Positions 1-5,979 of a DNA stretch of 12,057 nt are shown piece after piece. The first letter of the stretch is position 1. Every line of letters starts with the position of its first letter. The notes under the pieces are model-generated. The model ran no database searches. It was not told the DNA's origin and worked only from the letters and a program-made list of their open reading frames with translations. The position numbers were made by a program, and so were the translations under genes. The DNA lies in the NCBI GenBank assembly GCA_902796565.1, contig CADBPP010000213.1, positions 1-12,057 of the forward strand. The letters run 5' to 3'. This stretch comes from an uncultured Eubacteriales bacterium (lineage in GTDB: Bacteria > Bacillota > Clostridia > Eubacteriales > Anaerofustaceae).

Positions 1-303
1 GAGATAGGCATCGATATCTGGCAGGGAGTCATAGCACAGAACGACATAGTCGAGATCCAGAGAGTCACCGAAGGCAAGCTCGCCATGATCGGAGGCATCG
101 ATGGTCCGAAGGTCGATATAGAAAATATCACCGAGGAAGAGATCAGGGCCGAGGTCAGAAGGGCCTACGACACATACCTTCCCGGAGGAAGATTCTTCCC
201 CGGCATCCCCAACGGACGCTGCTTCAGGGAATGGAACAATTCGATAGTGATGGACGAGGCTCAGCGCTACGGCGTTGAATATGCCCAAAAACACCCTGTA
301 TGA
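1..303 (+). CDS. UroD-family methyltransferase, C-terminal part (O-demethylase methyltransferase I type)
   Basis: The frame is open from base 1 to a TGA at 301-303, so this is the last 100 residues of a gene that begins upstream. The translation has the C-terminal landmarks of the uroporphyrinogen decarboxylase fold: an IDIWQG segment, a GKLAMIGGIDGP strand-turn, the acidic helix TEEEIRAEVRRA, and a PGG turn followed by FFPGIPNG. From memory this end most resembles enzymes annotated as veratrol:corrinoid protein methyltransferase, the methyltransferase I component of acetogen O-demethylases, which moves a methyl group from an aryl methyl ether to a corrinoid protein. The substrate is inference; the fold is well supported. 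It differs clearly from the two UroD paralogues further right (3066-4439 and 4802-5965) and lacks their C-terminal tail. Its proximity to a methyl-THF methyltransferase supports a one-carbon role. No obvious terminator follows it. A true HemE is unlikely in this context. Confidence 0.85.
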   Translation, partial: EIGIDIWQGVIAQNDIVEIQRVTEGKLAMIGGIDGPKVDIENITEEEIRAEVRRAYDTYLPGGRFFPGIPNGRCFREWNNSIVMDEAQRYGVEYAQKHPV

Positions 304-322
304 GGCGTGAGGAAGGGCTGTC

Positions 323-351
323 CATACAATATTCTGTAATTTTTGTATAAT
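323..351 (+). promoter_or_regulatory. Candidate promoter for the methyl-THF methyltransferase gene
   Basis: A perfect TATAAT at 346-351 lies 17 bases after CATACA at 323-328 (3 of 6 to TTGACA). An ATACAA...TTGTAT inverted repeat (324-329 and 343-348) overlaps it and could be an operator. A second, weaker option is TGG-TAAAAT (extended -10) at 378-385. Either would give a leader of roughly 140-170 bases before the ATG at 531. Confidence 0.4.
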
Positions 352-398
352 TAGCCCACCGCAGAAGCCGGACATATGGTAAAATACTAGAAGTATGT

Positions 399-504
399 TA
401 GAGCGGTACAGCTCTACGATACTGCCGGATATATGCTTGCCGCGGCACAGGCCGGCCTACACAGCCGCCGCGGGAATTACGCGTATCACCGGCAGTGATA
501 ATTC
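399..504 (+). promoter_or_regulatory. Structured 5' leader of the methyl-THF methyltransferase gene
   Basis: Several perfect complementary pairs sit in this leader: TAGAGC/GCTCTA (399-404 and 411-416); ACTGCCGG/CCGGCAGT (421-428 and 489-496); CCGCGGC/GCCGCGG (440-446 and 467-473), nested inside the second; and GAATTA/TAATTC (474-479 and 499-504), which crosses the second stem and would form a pseudoknot or an alternative fold. The Shine-Dalgarno AGGAG (517-521) lies just downstream. I could not match it to a known riboswitch class: the cobalamin riboswitch B12 box is not visible. There is no T run after the structure, so any control would more likely act on translation than on termination. 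Confidence 0.4.
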
Positions 505-530
505 TTATTCACAGACAGGAGATTTAACAG

Positions 531-1334
531 ATGATCATTATCGGAGAAAAGATCAACGGTTCTATTCCTTCAGTGGCAAGAGCCATTGCAGAGAGGGACG
601 AAGAGCACATCAAGAAGCTGGCTATCGCTCAGTCCGAAGCAGGCGCTACCTACATCGATGTATGCGCCAGCGTAGAGGATGAGATCGAAGTCGAGACCAT
701 GAAGTGGCTCATCGACCTGGTACAGTCGGTCACCGACACCCCGATCGCGGTTGACAGCCCCAATGCCCGCACCTGCGTGGAGTGCATGCAGTACTGCAAG
801 AGACCCGGACTCATCAACTCAGTATCCGGCGAAGGCGACAAGATGGAAGTAGTATTCCCCGTTATCGCAGATACAAAGTGGGAAGTAGTCGCACTTCTGA
901 ACGGCGACACCGGTATCCCCAAGACCGCTGCCGACAGACTCAAGGTATTTGATGATATCATGGCAAAGGCAAAGGAATATGGCATCGCACCCAACCGTAT
1001 CCACATCGACCCCCTCGTTGAGATGCTGTGCACCAGCGATGACGGAATCGCAATGGTAGAGGAAGTCATGCACTCGATCAAGGCTCAGTACCCCACCATC
1101 CACATCACCGGAGCAGTTTCCAACATCAGCTTCAACCTGCCCGCCAGAAAGCTCGTTAACCAGGCATTCGTCGTCCTGGCAATGAAGGCCGGAATGGACA
1201 GCGCAGTTCTCGATCCCCTTAACAAGGATATGCTGGGCATGATCTATGCCGCTGAAGCATGCCTCGGACTGGACGAGATGTGCATGGAGTACATCACCGC
1301 ATACAGAGAGGGACTCTTCGGACAGAAGAAATAA
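531..1334 (+). CDS. Methyltetrahydrofolate:corrinoid methyltransferase (AcsE/MeTr-like, methyltransferase II type)
   Basis: This 267-residue protein is a pterin-binding TIM barrel of the AcsE/MeTr family, which exchanges methyl groups between methyl-THF and the cobalt of a corrinoid protein in the cytoplasm. It opens with IIIGEKINGS, the family N-terminal strand. The pterin-pocket residues fall almost exactly where they do in Moorella AcsE: Asp75 (in VDSPN), Asn96 (in LINS), Asp160 (in IDPL) and Asn198 (in SNIS, one residue from AcsE Asn199). The length is normal for the stand-alone family, with no MetH-like cobalamin domain. The start at 531 has AGGAG at 517-521. It is monocistronic, with a leader of about 170 bases and a strong terminator directly after. 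With UroD-type methyltransferases on both sides, the likely role is methyltransferase II of an O-demethylase-like system, delivering methyl groups to THF for the Wood-Ljungdahl pathway. The family is certain; the physiological partner is inferred. Confidence 0.92.
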   Translation: MIIIGEKINGSIPSVARAIAERDEEHIKKLAIAQSEAGATYIDVCASVEDEIEVETMKWLIDLVQSVTDTPIAVDSPNARTCVECMQYCKRPGLINSVSGEGDKMEVVFPVIADTKWEVVALLNGDTGIPKTAADRLKVFDDIMAKAKEYGIAPNRIHIDPLVEMLCTSDDGIAMVEEVMHSIKAQYPTIHITGAVSNISFNLPARKLVNQAFVVLAMKAGMDSAVLDPLNKDMLGMIYAAEACLGLDEMCMEYITAYREGLFGQKK

Positions 1335-1358
1335 TTCAGGGAAATATCCTTACAGATC

Positions 1359-1389
1359 GGATCCGCCGCAAAGGCGGATCCTTTTGTTT
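1359..1389 (+). terminator. Intrinsic terminator of the methyl-THF methyltransferase gene
   Basis: A perfect 9-bp stem, GGATCCGCC (1359-1367) with GGCGGATCC (1373-1381), has a GCAAA loop and is followed by TTTTGTTT. It lies 24 bases after the stop codon. Confidence 0.92.
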
Positions 1390-1707
1390 GCGTTTTCCCG
1401 CGGGATAAACTGAAGGAAAGCATGCGAAAAATGCTTATATTCGATCAGATCACATAAAAGTATTGTACCGCAATCGTATGCTTCGGTATTATCGGTATCA
1501 AGATGACCATATGGGTGTTTTGCAATGAAACCATACACAGATAATCATTCTGTTTTTTCGCACAATTAACATCTGATAATGATGGTCAAGTACCGGCAGA
1601 GTGATGGATTCAGGCATCGCAGGAGAGCCTGACAGATAAACAACGCGGCCTGCCGGGAATCCCGGGACAGACCCCTTATCTTGTCGGAACCGCCAGCATA
1701 GCGGGAT
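1390..1707. other. Non-coding stretch, no gene recognised
   Basis: Together with 1708-1900 this makes a 566-base gap between two genes. Short open frames exist on both strands, but none has a convincing ribosome binding site and one runs through the terminator at 1359-1389. There are scattered small hairpins: AAGCAT/ATGCTT near 1420-1440, a weak plus-strand ACAGA/TCTGT hairpin followed by six T (1537-1558), and CCGGG-AAT-CCCGG near 1655. I recognise no RNA family, repeat or mobile-element remnant here. Confidence 0.5.
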
Positions 1708-1805
1708 AAAAAAGAGAGGTCACTATTCTGACCTCGAAGCCCCGCATCAGCGTAAGCAGGTGACGGGCAGTTCACGTCGGGAGCTGCAGCTGAGGTACGT
1801 AAAAT
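1708..1805 (-). ncRNA. Candidate minus-strand small RNA of about 95-100 nt
   Basis: On the minus strand there is an intrinsic-terminator shape: a perfect 7-bp stem (GAGGTCA at 1716-1722 with TGACCTC at 1729-1735, 6-base loop), then TC and six T (complement of the A run 1708-1713). No gene on that strand feeds it. Upstream on the same strand is a possible promoter, TATAAA (complement of 1812-1817) with TTTACA (complement of 1837-1842), but the 19-base spacing is longer than ideal. The implied transcript has two further short stems (GACG/CGTC and CCUGC/GCGGG with a wobble). This is inference from the terminator and promoter shapes; no known RNA family was recognised. Confidence 0.3.
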
Positions 1806-1807
1806 CC

Positions 1808-1836
1808 TTTATTTATACTGAGAAAAGTGTTATTAT
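1808..1836 (+). promoter_or_regulatory. Candidate extended -10 promoter for the S51 peptidase operon
   Basis: TATTAT at 1831-1836 is preceded by TG one base upstream (1828-1829), an extended -10. A weak -35, TTTATT (1808-1813), lies 17 bases away. Transcription would start near 1843, giving a leader of about 58 bases before the ATG at 1901. It overlaps the possible minus-strand promoter of the candidate small RNA. Confidence 0.45.
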
Positions 1837-1900
1837 TGTAAAGACGGACTGTTTGTGGTCCCGACGGAATCATGTATCCGTTCACAACCAGGAGAAAAAG

Positions 1901-2617
1901 ATGTTCTATTTTCTGACCAGCAGCCTCTTAAAAGGCCGCTCCCCGGAACTGGATAATACGAACGATCTCGCTGACGAGATCGCATACCGATGCCAGGGAG
2001 AAAGAAAAGCTGTTTTCGTATGCGCGGATCCTTTCCATTATGAAGGCAACGAACGTTTCGGCTCCACTGTCAAAAGCGCACTGGAAAACTCCGGGATCCA
2101 GTTTTCCTCCTATCAGATACTTGATGGAAGGAACGAGCGGGACGCGGAGGAACTCATCCGGGAAAGCGATCTGGTGATACTCTCGGGAGGTCATGTCCCC
2201 ACTCAGAATGCTTTTTTCAGACGTATCGGCCTGAAAGATCTTCTCGGAACATTCTACGGCACCCTCATAGGAATAAGCGCCGGCACAATGAACTGTGCAA
2301 GGATCGTATATGCTCAGCCGGAGCTAGAAGGAGAAGCCGCTGATGATGGATATCTCAGATTCCTGCCGGGTCTTGCTGTCACCCAGACCAAGATCATCCC
2401 CCATTACAATGAGACGAAAGATCTTATACTGGACGGGATGAAGCTTTTCGATGACATAACCATACCGGACAGCATAGGTCACAGGTTTTACGCACTGTGT
2501 GACGGCAGCTATATCATGGGGGACGGTTCAATGGAGATGCTTTGCGGAGAGGCGTATCTGATCGAAGACGGCCGTATCTCCCGGATCAGTTCGGCTGATG
2601 AAAAAAAGTATATCTGA
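1901..2617 (+). CDS. Peptidase S51 family protein, dipeptidase E-like
   Basis: The protein has 238 residues, close to the roughly 230 of bacterial PepE. Peptidase S51 enzymes are cytoplasmic serine hydrolases; PepE itself cleaves N-terminal Asp-X dipeptides. The nucleophile-elbow motif GISAG is at 124-128, placing the catalytic serine at 126. An upstream LSGGHVPTQN segment (95-103) matches the family GG(N/H) loop that forms the oxyanion and substrate pocket. His168 in IIPHYN is the likely catalytic histidine. The frame is open further upstream to 1760, but 1901 is chosen because AGGAG at 1890-1894 is correctly spaced and homology starts there. It is followed after 30 bases by a small gene, so the two probably form an operon. 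Substrate specificity, dipeptide versus cyanophycin-like or acyl-peptide, cannot be told from the sequence. Confidence 0.88.
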   Translation: MFYFLTSSLLKGRSPELDNTNDLADEIAYRCQGERKAVFVCADPFHYEGNERFGSTVKSALENSGIQFSSYQILDGRNERDAEELIRESDLVILSGGHVPTQNAFFRRIGLKDLLGTFYGTLIGISAGTMNCARIVYAQPELEGEAADDGYLRFLPGLAVTQTKIIPHYNETKDLILDGMKLFDDITIPDSIGHRFYALCDGSYIMGDGSMEMLCGEAYLIEDGRISRISSADEKKYI

Positions 2618-2647
2618 ACAAATATATCGTATCGGAGGAAAGAGACT

Positions 2648-2962
2648 ATGGGATTATTTACAAAACACAACAGGAATGTCGACATGCTGACCGCTGATCT
2701 GCCCGACAAGGACAGGAAGGAGGTGCTCCGCCTTTTAAGGGGACTCAGCTTCACGAAATTCCTTGTAAACCCCAAGATCGATGCTGACAAGAAAAAGGAA
2801 GTATACGGCAAAAGGCTCAATTACATCCTGGATCTCACCCAGCAGATCAACGGCATCATGAAAAAGAACGGGAAAAAGCCCCTGTTCTCTAACGCCCATG
2901 ACTATAATGCCCTGGGCAGGGATTACGTCAACCTGATGCAGGAATCGAACCAGAGCTGGTAA
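2648..2962 (+). CDS. Uncharacterised 104-residue protein downstream of the S51 peptidase
   Basis: This is a real gene by context: GGAGG at 2634-2638 is well placed before ATG 2648, it starts 30 bases after the peptidase stop, and it ends at a strong terminator. I do not recognise the family. The protein is soluble and basic, with no signal peptide or membrane segment. It appears mostly helical, with charged stretches at 18-31 (DLPDKDRKEVLRLLR) and 43-60, a lysine-rich turn near 71-77, and an aromatic or polar C-terminus. It has no cysteine. Its only contextual clue is probable co-transcription with the S51 peptidase; a functional link is unproven. Confidence 0.75.
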   Translation: MGLFTKHNRNVDMLTADLPDKDRKEVLRLLRGLSFTKFLVNPKIDADKKKEVYGKRLNYILDLTQQINGIMKKNGKKPLFSNAHDYNALGRDYVNLMQESNQSW

Positions 2963-2970
2963 GATCTTCT

Positions 2971-2997
2971 CTCTTCCCTCATGGGAAGAGTTTTTTT
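2971..2997 (+). terminator. Intrinsic terminator of the peptidase operon
   Basis: A perfect 8-bp stem, CTCTTCCC (2971-2978) with GGGAAGAG (2983-2990), has a TCAT loop and is followed by seven T (2991-2997). It lies 8 bases after the stop codon. Confidence 0.9.
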
Positions 2998-3010
2998 ATC
3001 TCCGGACGTA

Positions 3011-3041
3011 TAAAAAACAGGGACAGCGCTGGCTGTCCCTG
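3011..3041 (-). terminator. Intrinsic terminator of the minus-strand UroD-family gene
   Basis: A perfect 10-bp stem, CAGGGACAGC (3018-3027) with GCTGTCCCTG (3032-3041), has a 4-base loop. On the minus strand it is followed by TTTTTTA (complement of 3011-3017). It lies 24 bases past the stop of the 3066-4439 gene and back to back with the plus-strand terminator at 2971-2997. Confidence 0.92.
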
Positions 3042-3065
3042 CGATCGTTATCGAAGCTACTGTGC

Positions 3066-4439
3066 TTACTGCATCAGTCCGTAGTAGAACGAACGGATCG
3101 CGATCTCCTGATCCATAACGGTCTTCTTTGCGATTTCCGGTGTATTCGGGTTCAGTTCCTTGTACTGTTCCCATGTAAGGAAGTCGCGGCTCTTGAATTC
3201 GTCCACCTTCAGCTCGGTGTAGTCTTCCTTGTGGAAGATCTCGCCTGTTTCCTCTCCGGGGTTGTCATATACGCCATACTTGAGGACGGTCTCGACAACG
3301 GCCTTCATGTTCTCAAGATTTACGTCAGCGAGAACGAGGGCGCTCTTGTCAAGTCCGAAGTAGTACTGTCCGCCGGGAGCCATGATGTCGAGCCATTCCT
3401 TGGCCTTGTCGATGGCTTCGTCCTTGGTGCACTGGCTGAAGTACTTGAGCGGGAATCCGCCGCCGAGAACGCAGTGCTTACCCAGCTTTTCCTTGAGGGT
3501 CTTGGCGTCTGTATACTCGAATGTGAACTGGGTTCCTGTAGGAACATCCTGGAGATAATCGATGAATCTGTCCCAGTTGTCCTCGAGGAATGCGCCGGAA
3601 CGTACTCCCATAGCTGCATAGCTGTTGATCATGCTGAGCCAGGGCTTCCACCAGAGTCTCTCAAAGTCTTTGGGCCTCATGAATGTTGCCATGTGCAGAG
3701 GATAGTTTGCGACCGCATTTCTTGAATAGTGCTCGATATCCTGGCACTTGCAGTGCTCGTATTCCCAGGGGAACATCGCTTCGACTGCTGCCTCGACCTT
3801 GTCGGGACGTCTTCTGATATCCGTGGACATTCCGGAGAAGCTTCTCAGCTGGTCTGAAAGGATGTCAAGGGGTGCGTATCCGCCGCCGCCTCTGACTCTG
3901 GCGCCCGCGGGATAGCCGTACTTTGCCGCCATCTTAGCGCTGACCTTGGCTGTATTGCCCATGACCGCAGCGGAGATCTGGTTTGCCTGGTTGATGGCCA
4001 TAAGGGCTCTTACAGGATTGTTCTTGTAGTCAAGGTTCTTGTTTGTTCTGGGTGCTCCGACTTCCACCATGAATGCATACGGATCCTCGATGAACAGATC
4101 GTATTCATCTTCTTCCATCATGTGGGTATTCGGGTGCTGCATGAATCCATCGGCGCCCATAACGATCGCTCTTGAACCGAGAGCCTGATACTTGGCCGGC
4201 GACAGAACAGAACCTCCGGCAACGCATCCGTCGGAAGGGATCATTGCGCAGAGCTTGTCAGCCGCTTCCTCAAGAAGTCCGTAATTCCAGAATGCTTCCT
4301 TGGGATCCACTCCGGCGAATTCGGCAACTGCAGAAAGTCCCATGCTTACTGAGCAGGGTACTCTCTTGGGGATCCTGTTGTTGTAAACATCGGACAGGTT
4401 TTGGGCTCGTTCCTCACGAAGTTTTTCGATGTCACTCAT
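3066..4439 (-). CDS. UroD-family corrinoid methyltransferase with C-terminal tail (457 aa)
   Basis: This is a UroD-fold protein paralogous to the divergent gene at 4802-5965: both have GxDGFMQHP (96-103 here), a glycine-rich RGGGGYAP segment (183-190), HMATFMRPKDFE (249-260), FLEDNWDRFIDYL (284-296) and APGGQYYFGLDKSAL (354-368). The HxC...C zinc motif of MtaA/MtbA is not evident. Glu286, Glu308 and His322, conserved in the paralogue, are candidate metal ligands. The likely role is methyl transfer from a methylated substrate to a corrinoid protein, as in O-demethylase methyltransferase I; the substrate is unknown. From about residue 393 it carries a 65-residue tail that the paralogue lacks; residues 414-437 match the 51-residue protein encoded at 5977-6132. 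The start is supported by GGAGG (complement of 4448-4452) and a strong promoter, and the gene is monocistronic between promoter and terminator. HemE itself is unlikely because its N-terminal arginine-rich signature is missing. Confidence 0.88.
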   Translation of the reverse strand: MSDIEKLREERAQNLSDVYNNRIPKRVPCSVSMGLSAVAEFAGVDPKEAFWNYGLLEEAADKLCAMIPSDGCVAGGSVLSPAKYQALGSRAIVMGADGFMQHPNTHMMEEDEYDLFIEDPYAFMVEVGAPRTNKNLDYKNNPVRALMAINQANQISAAVMGNTAKVSAKMAAKYGYPAGARVRGGGGYAPLDILSDQLRSFSGMSTDIRRRPDKVEAAVEAMFPWEYEHCKCQDIEHYSRNAVANYPLHMATFMRPKDFERLWWKPWLSMINSYAAMGVRSGAFLEDNWDRFIDYLQDVPTGTQFTFEYTDAKTLKEKLGKHCVLGGGFPLKYFSQCTKDEAIDKAKEWLDIMAPGGQYYFGLDKSALVLADVNLENMKAVVETVLKYGVYDNPGEETGEIFHKEDYTELKVDEFKSRDFLTWEQYKELNPNTPEIAKKTVMDQEIAIRSFYYGLMQ

Positions 4440-4485
4440 TTAAAATTCCTCCGTTTTTTCTTACTTATACATAATTTATACTATT

Positions 4486-4514
4486 ATTTTAATCTAATGC
4501 CCAAAACTTGTCAA
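4486..4514 (-). promoter_or_regulatory. Promoter of the minus-strand UroD-family gene
   Basis: On the minus strand a perfect TTGACA (complement of 4509-4514) is separated by 17 bases from TAAAAT (complement of 4486-4491), a strong sigma-A type promoter. A small dyad AACAA-AA-TTGTT (4525-4536) lies just upstream of the -35 and could be a regulator site. Confidence 0.85.
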
Positions 4515-4719
4515 CCGCTGTTTTAACAAAATTGTTTTCACTGTGCATTGTAAAAAATATATGGCCGTGACCGCCTGAAACAGCTCGTGATCCCAGTCCG
4601 TAAAAACGGCGCAGTTATGCGCTTTGAAGCCTGCCGCTCTCCATCCCGTCAGGACCGCCGTTCCTCATACGAAAAATCTGATATTATTTACAATCATCAA
4701 TATTTGTTTTTATGCCTCA
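4515..4719. other. Central part of the divergent intergenic region
   Basis: About 205 bases separate the two divergent -35 boxes. No open frame of note is present. The flanks are AT-rich, but about 4565-4670 is GC-richer and holds small hairpins (CCGT-AAAA-ACGG near 4598; GCGCA-GTTA-TGCGC near 4610). Nothing identifiable is seen beyond possible regulator-binding space shared by both promoters. Confidence 0.5.
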
Positions 4720-4748
4720 TTGACAAAATTACATATATGTGATATTCT
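4720..4748 (+). promoter_or_regulatory. Promoter of the plus-strand UroD-family operon, with palindrome in the spacer
   Basis: TTGACA at 4720-4725 is perfect, the spacer is 17 bases, and TATTCT is at 4743-4748 (4 of 6). The spacer contains the perfect 10-base palindrome ACATATATGT (4731-4740), well placed for a repressor. Another palindrome, GACCGGTC (4769-4776), lies in the leader before the GGAGG at 4789-4793. Confidence 0.75.
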
Positions 4749-4801
4749 CATTCTATACAGGACCGCACCGACCGGTCAGTAATTAAATGGAGGTACAGTA
4801 A

Positions 4802-5965
4802 ATGGCATCTAAATACACCAGCGAATACCGCAACAAGCTGTTTGATGATGTTTATTCCGGAAAGATCCCCGACAGGGTCCCCGAGAAGATCGGCATCAAC
4901 GGCACCGCGGTACTGGAATGGGCAGGCTATGACCTTAGGACCGCCCAGTACGGATACACGAAGAACATCGACGCAATGAAGAGATTCAACGCAGAGTTTG
5001 ACACAGACAATGTCTGCGGCGGCTTCGGCGGAGCAGCGCCCTTCTACACAAAGGTCATCGGCAGCCGCACCAACGTTATGGGAAGCGACGGTTTCATGCA
5101 GCATCCGGACGTGGCCGGAATGGAAGTTGAGGAGTACGACGACTTCATCGCCGATCCTGTGAAGTTCATTTGGGATACTGTCATTCCCAGAGTGTTCACT
5201 GAATTCGCTCAGCCCTGGCCCCACAACGCCTTCGCGCTTCTCAAAATGATAAAGACCCAGGACGAAGTCATGGGACATCTCGGCAGAGCCAGCGTGGAAT
5301 GCGCCATAGCGAACAACAAGGTCACCAGACCCGGCGGTGGCGGCATCTCCAGGGCTCCCTTTGACTATTTCGCGGACTACCTGCGTTCATTCACAGGAGC
5401 CATGATCGATATGAAGAGGATGCCGGACAAGGTACTGGAAGCCGTTGACGCCATCACTCCCCTGATGATAAAGTGCGCCAATGACAGGACCCGTCCCACG
5501 GACCGTACCAGACAGAAGATCTTCTTCGCTCTCCACATGCCCACCTACATGACTGTGAAGGATTTCGAGAAGTTCTGGTGGCCCAGTTTCAAGGAGACAG
5601 TATGGGGAGTCTATGACAAAGGCTTCGGCATCCAGATCTTCTGTGAGGAGAACTGGATGAGGATGCTGGACTACCTCGATGAGCTGCCGGAAATGTGCGA
5701 GCTGCAGTTCGAGTACGGTGATCCGAAGATCGTCAAGGAAAAGGTCGGGAAAAAGCACGTCATCTCCGCGATGTATCCCCTCACCCATCTTGCCAACGGG
5801 ACATTGGAGGAAGCATGCGACAAGGTCAAGGAATACCTGGACATCCTCGCTCCCGGCGGAAAGTATATCTTCAACATGGACAAATCAGTTCTCAGGGGCC
5901 GGCAGATAGACTGGAACAAACTCAATCCCTGGCTTGACTGCATACATACCTACGGAAAGTATTAG
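4802..5965 (+). CDS. UroD-family corrinoid methyltransferase, tail-less paralogue (387 aa)
   Basis: This UroD-fold protein parallels the divergent 457-residue gene along its whole core: GSDGFMQHP (94-102), RPGGGGISRAPFDYFADYLRSF (176-197), HMPTYMTVKDFEKFWW (245-260), CEENW (281-285), FEYGDP (303-308) and APGGKYIFNMDKSVL (350-364). Candidate metal ligands Glu282, Glu304 and His319 keep nearly the same spacing as in the paralogue (x21 then x14, against x21 then x13). It ends at HTYGKY, where the paralogue continues for about 65 residues. The probable role is cytoplasmic methyl transfer from a methylated substrate to a corrinoid protein; the substrate is unknown. The start has GGAGG at 4789-4793. 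The next gene begins 11 bases after its TAG stop with a Shine-Dalgarno overlapping that stop, so the two are likely translated in step. The divergent arrangement suggests both paralogues answer to the same signal. Confidence 0.88.
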   Translation: MASKYTSEYRNKLFDDVYSGKIPDRVPEKIGINGTAVLEWAGYDLRTAQYGYTKNIDAMKRFNAEFDTDNVCGGFGGAAPFYTKVIGSRTNVMGSDGFMQHPDVAGMEVEEYDDFIADPVKFIWDTVIPRVFTEFAQPWPHNAFALLKMIKTQDEVMGHLGRASVECAIANNKVTRPGGGGISRAPFDYFADYLRSFTGAMIDMKRMPDKVLEAVDAITPLMIKCANDRTRPTDRTRQKIFFALHMPTYMTVKDFEKFWWPSFKETVWGVYDKGFGIQIFCEENWMRMLDYLDELPEMCELQFEYGDPKIVKEKVGKKHVISAMYPLTHLANGTLEEACDKVKEYLDILAPGGKYIFNMDKSVLRGRQIDWNKLNPWLDCIHTYGKY

Positions 5966-5979
5966 GAGGAATCAAAATG
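5963..5979 (+). promoter_or_regulatory. Shine-Dalgarno overlapping the UroD stop codon
   Basis: AGGAGG at 5964-5969 overlaps the TAG stop (5963-5965) of the upstream methyltransferase and is 7 bases from ATG 5977. This is a perfect site at optimal spacing and is the main evidence that the 51-codon gene is real and translated with its neighbour. Confidence 0.85.

Noticed and set aside
304..530. Cobalamin riboswitch before the methyl-THF methyltransferase
   Set aside because: The corrinoid context is tempting and the leader is structured, but the conserved B12 box and core elements could not be found. Kept only as an unassigned structured leader.
531..1334. Dihydropteroate synthase (FolP) as identity of the pterin-binding protein
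   Set aside because: The residues match the AcsE/MeTr set (D75, N96, D160, N198) and the neighbours are corrinoid methyltransferases, with no folate-synthesis genes.
1350..1538. 62-codon minus-strand frame after the methyl-THF methyltransferase
   Set aside because: It runs through the plus-strand terminator, lacks a convincing ribosome site, and resembles no known protein.
1590..1740. Glycine- or THF-type riboswitch in the 1.6-1.7 kb region
   Set aside because: A GGAGAG-like string near 1622 suggested it, but the remaining conserved core and a matching downstream gene are absent.
3231..3725. 164-codon plus-strand frame inside the minus-strand UroD gene
   Set aside because: Antisense shadow; no ribosome binding site and no family match.
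4748..5278. 176-codon minus-strand frame over the start of the plus-strand UroD gene
   Set aside because: Shadow of a well-supported gene; it also covers that gene's promoter and lacks any recognisable domain.
3066..5965. Genuine uroporphyrinogen decarboxylase (HemE) for the paired genes
   Set aside because: The HemE N-terminal arginine-rich active-site signature is missing, there are two diverged paralogues, and no other haem genes are nearby. A UroD-fold methyltransferase fits better.
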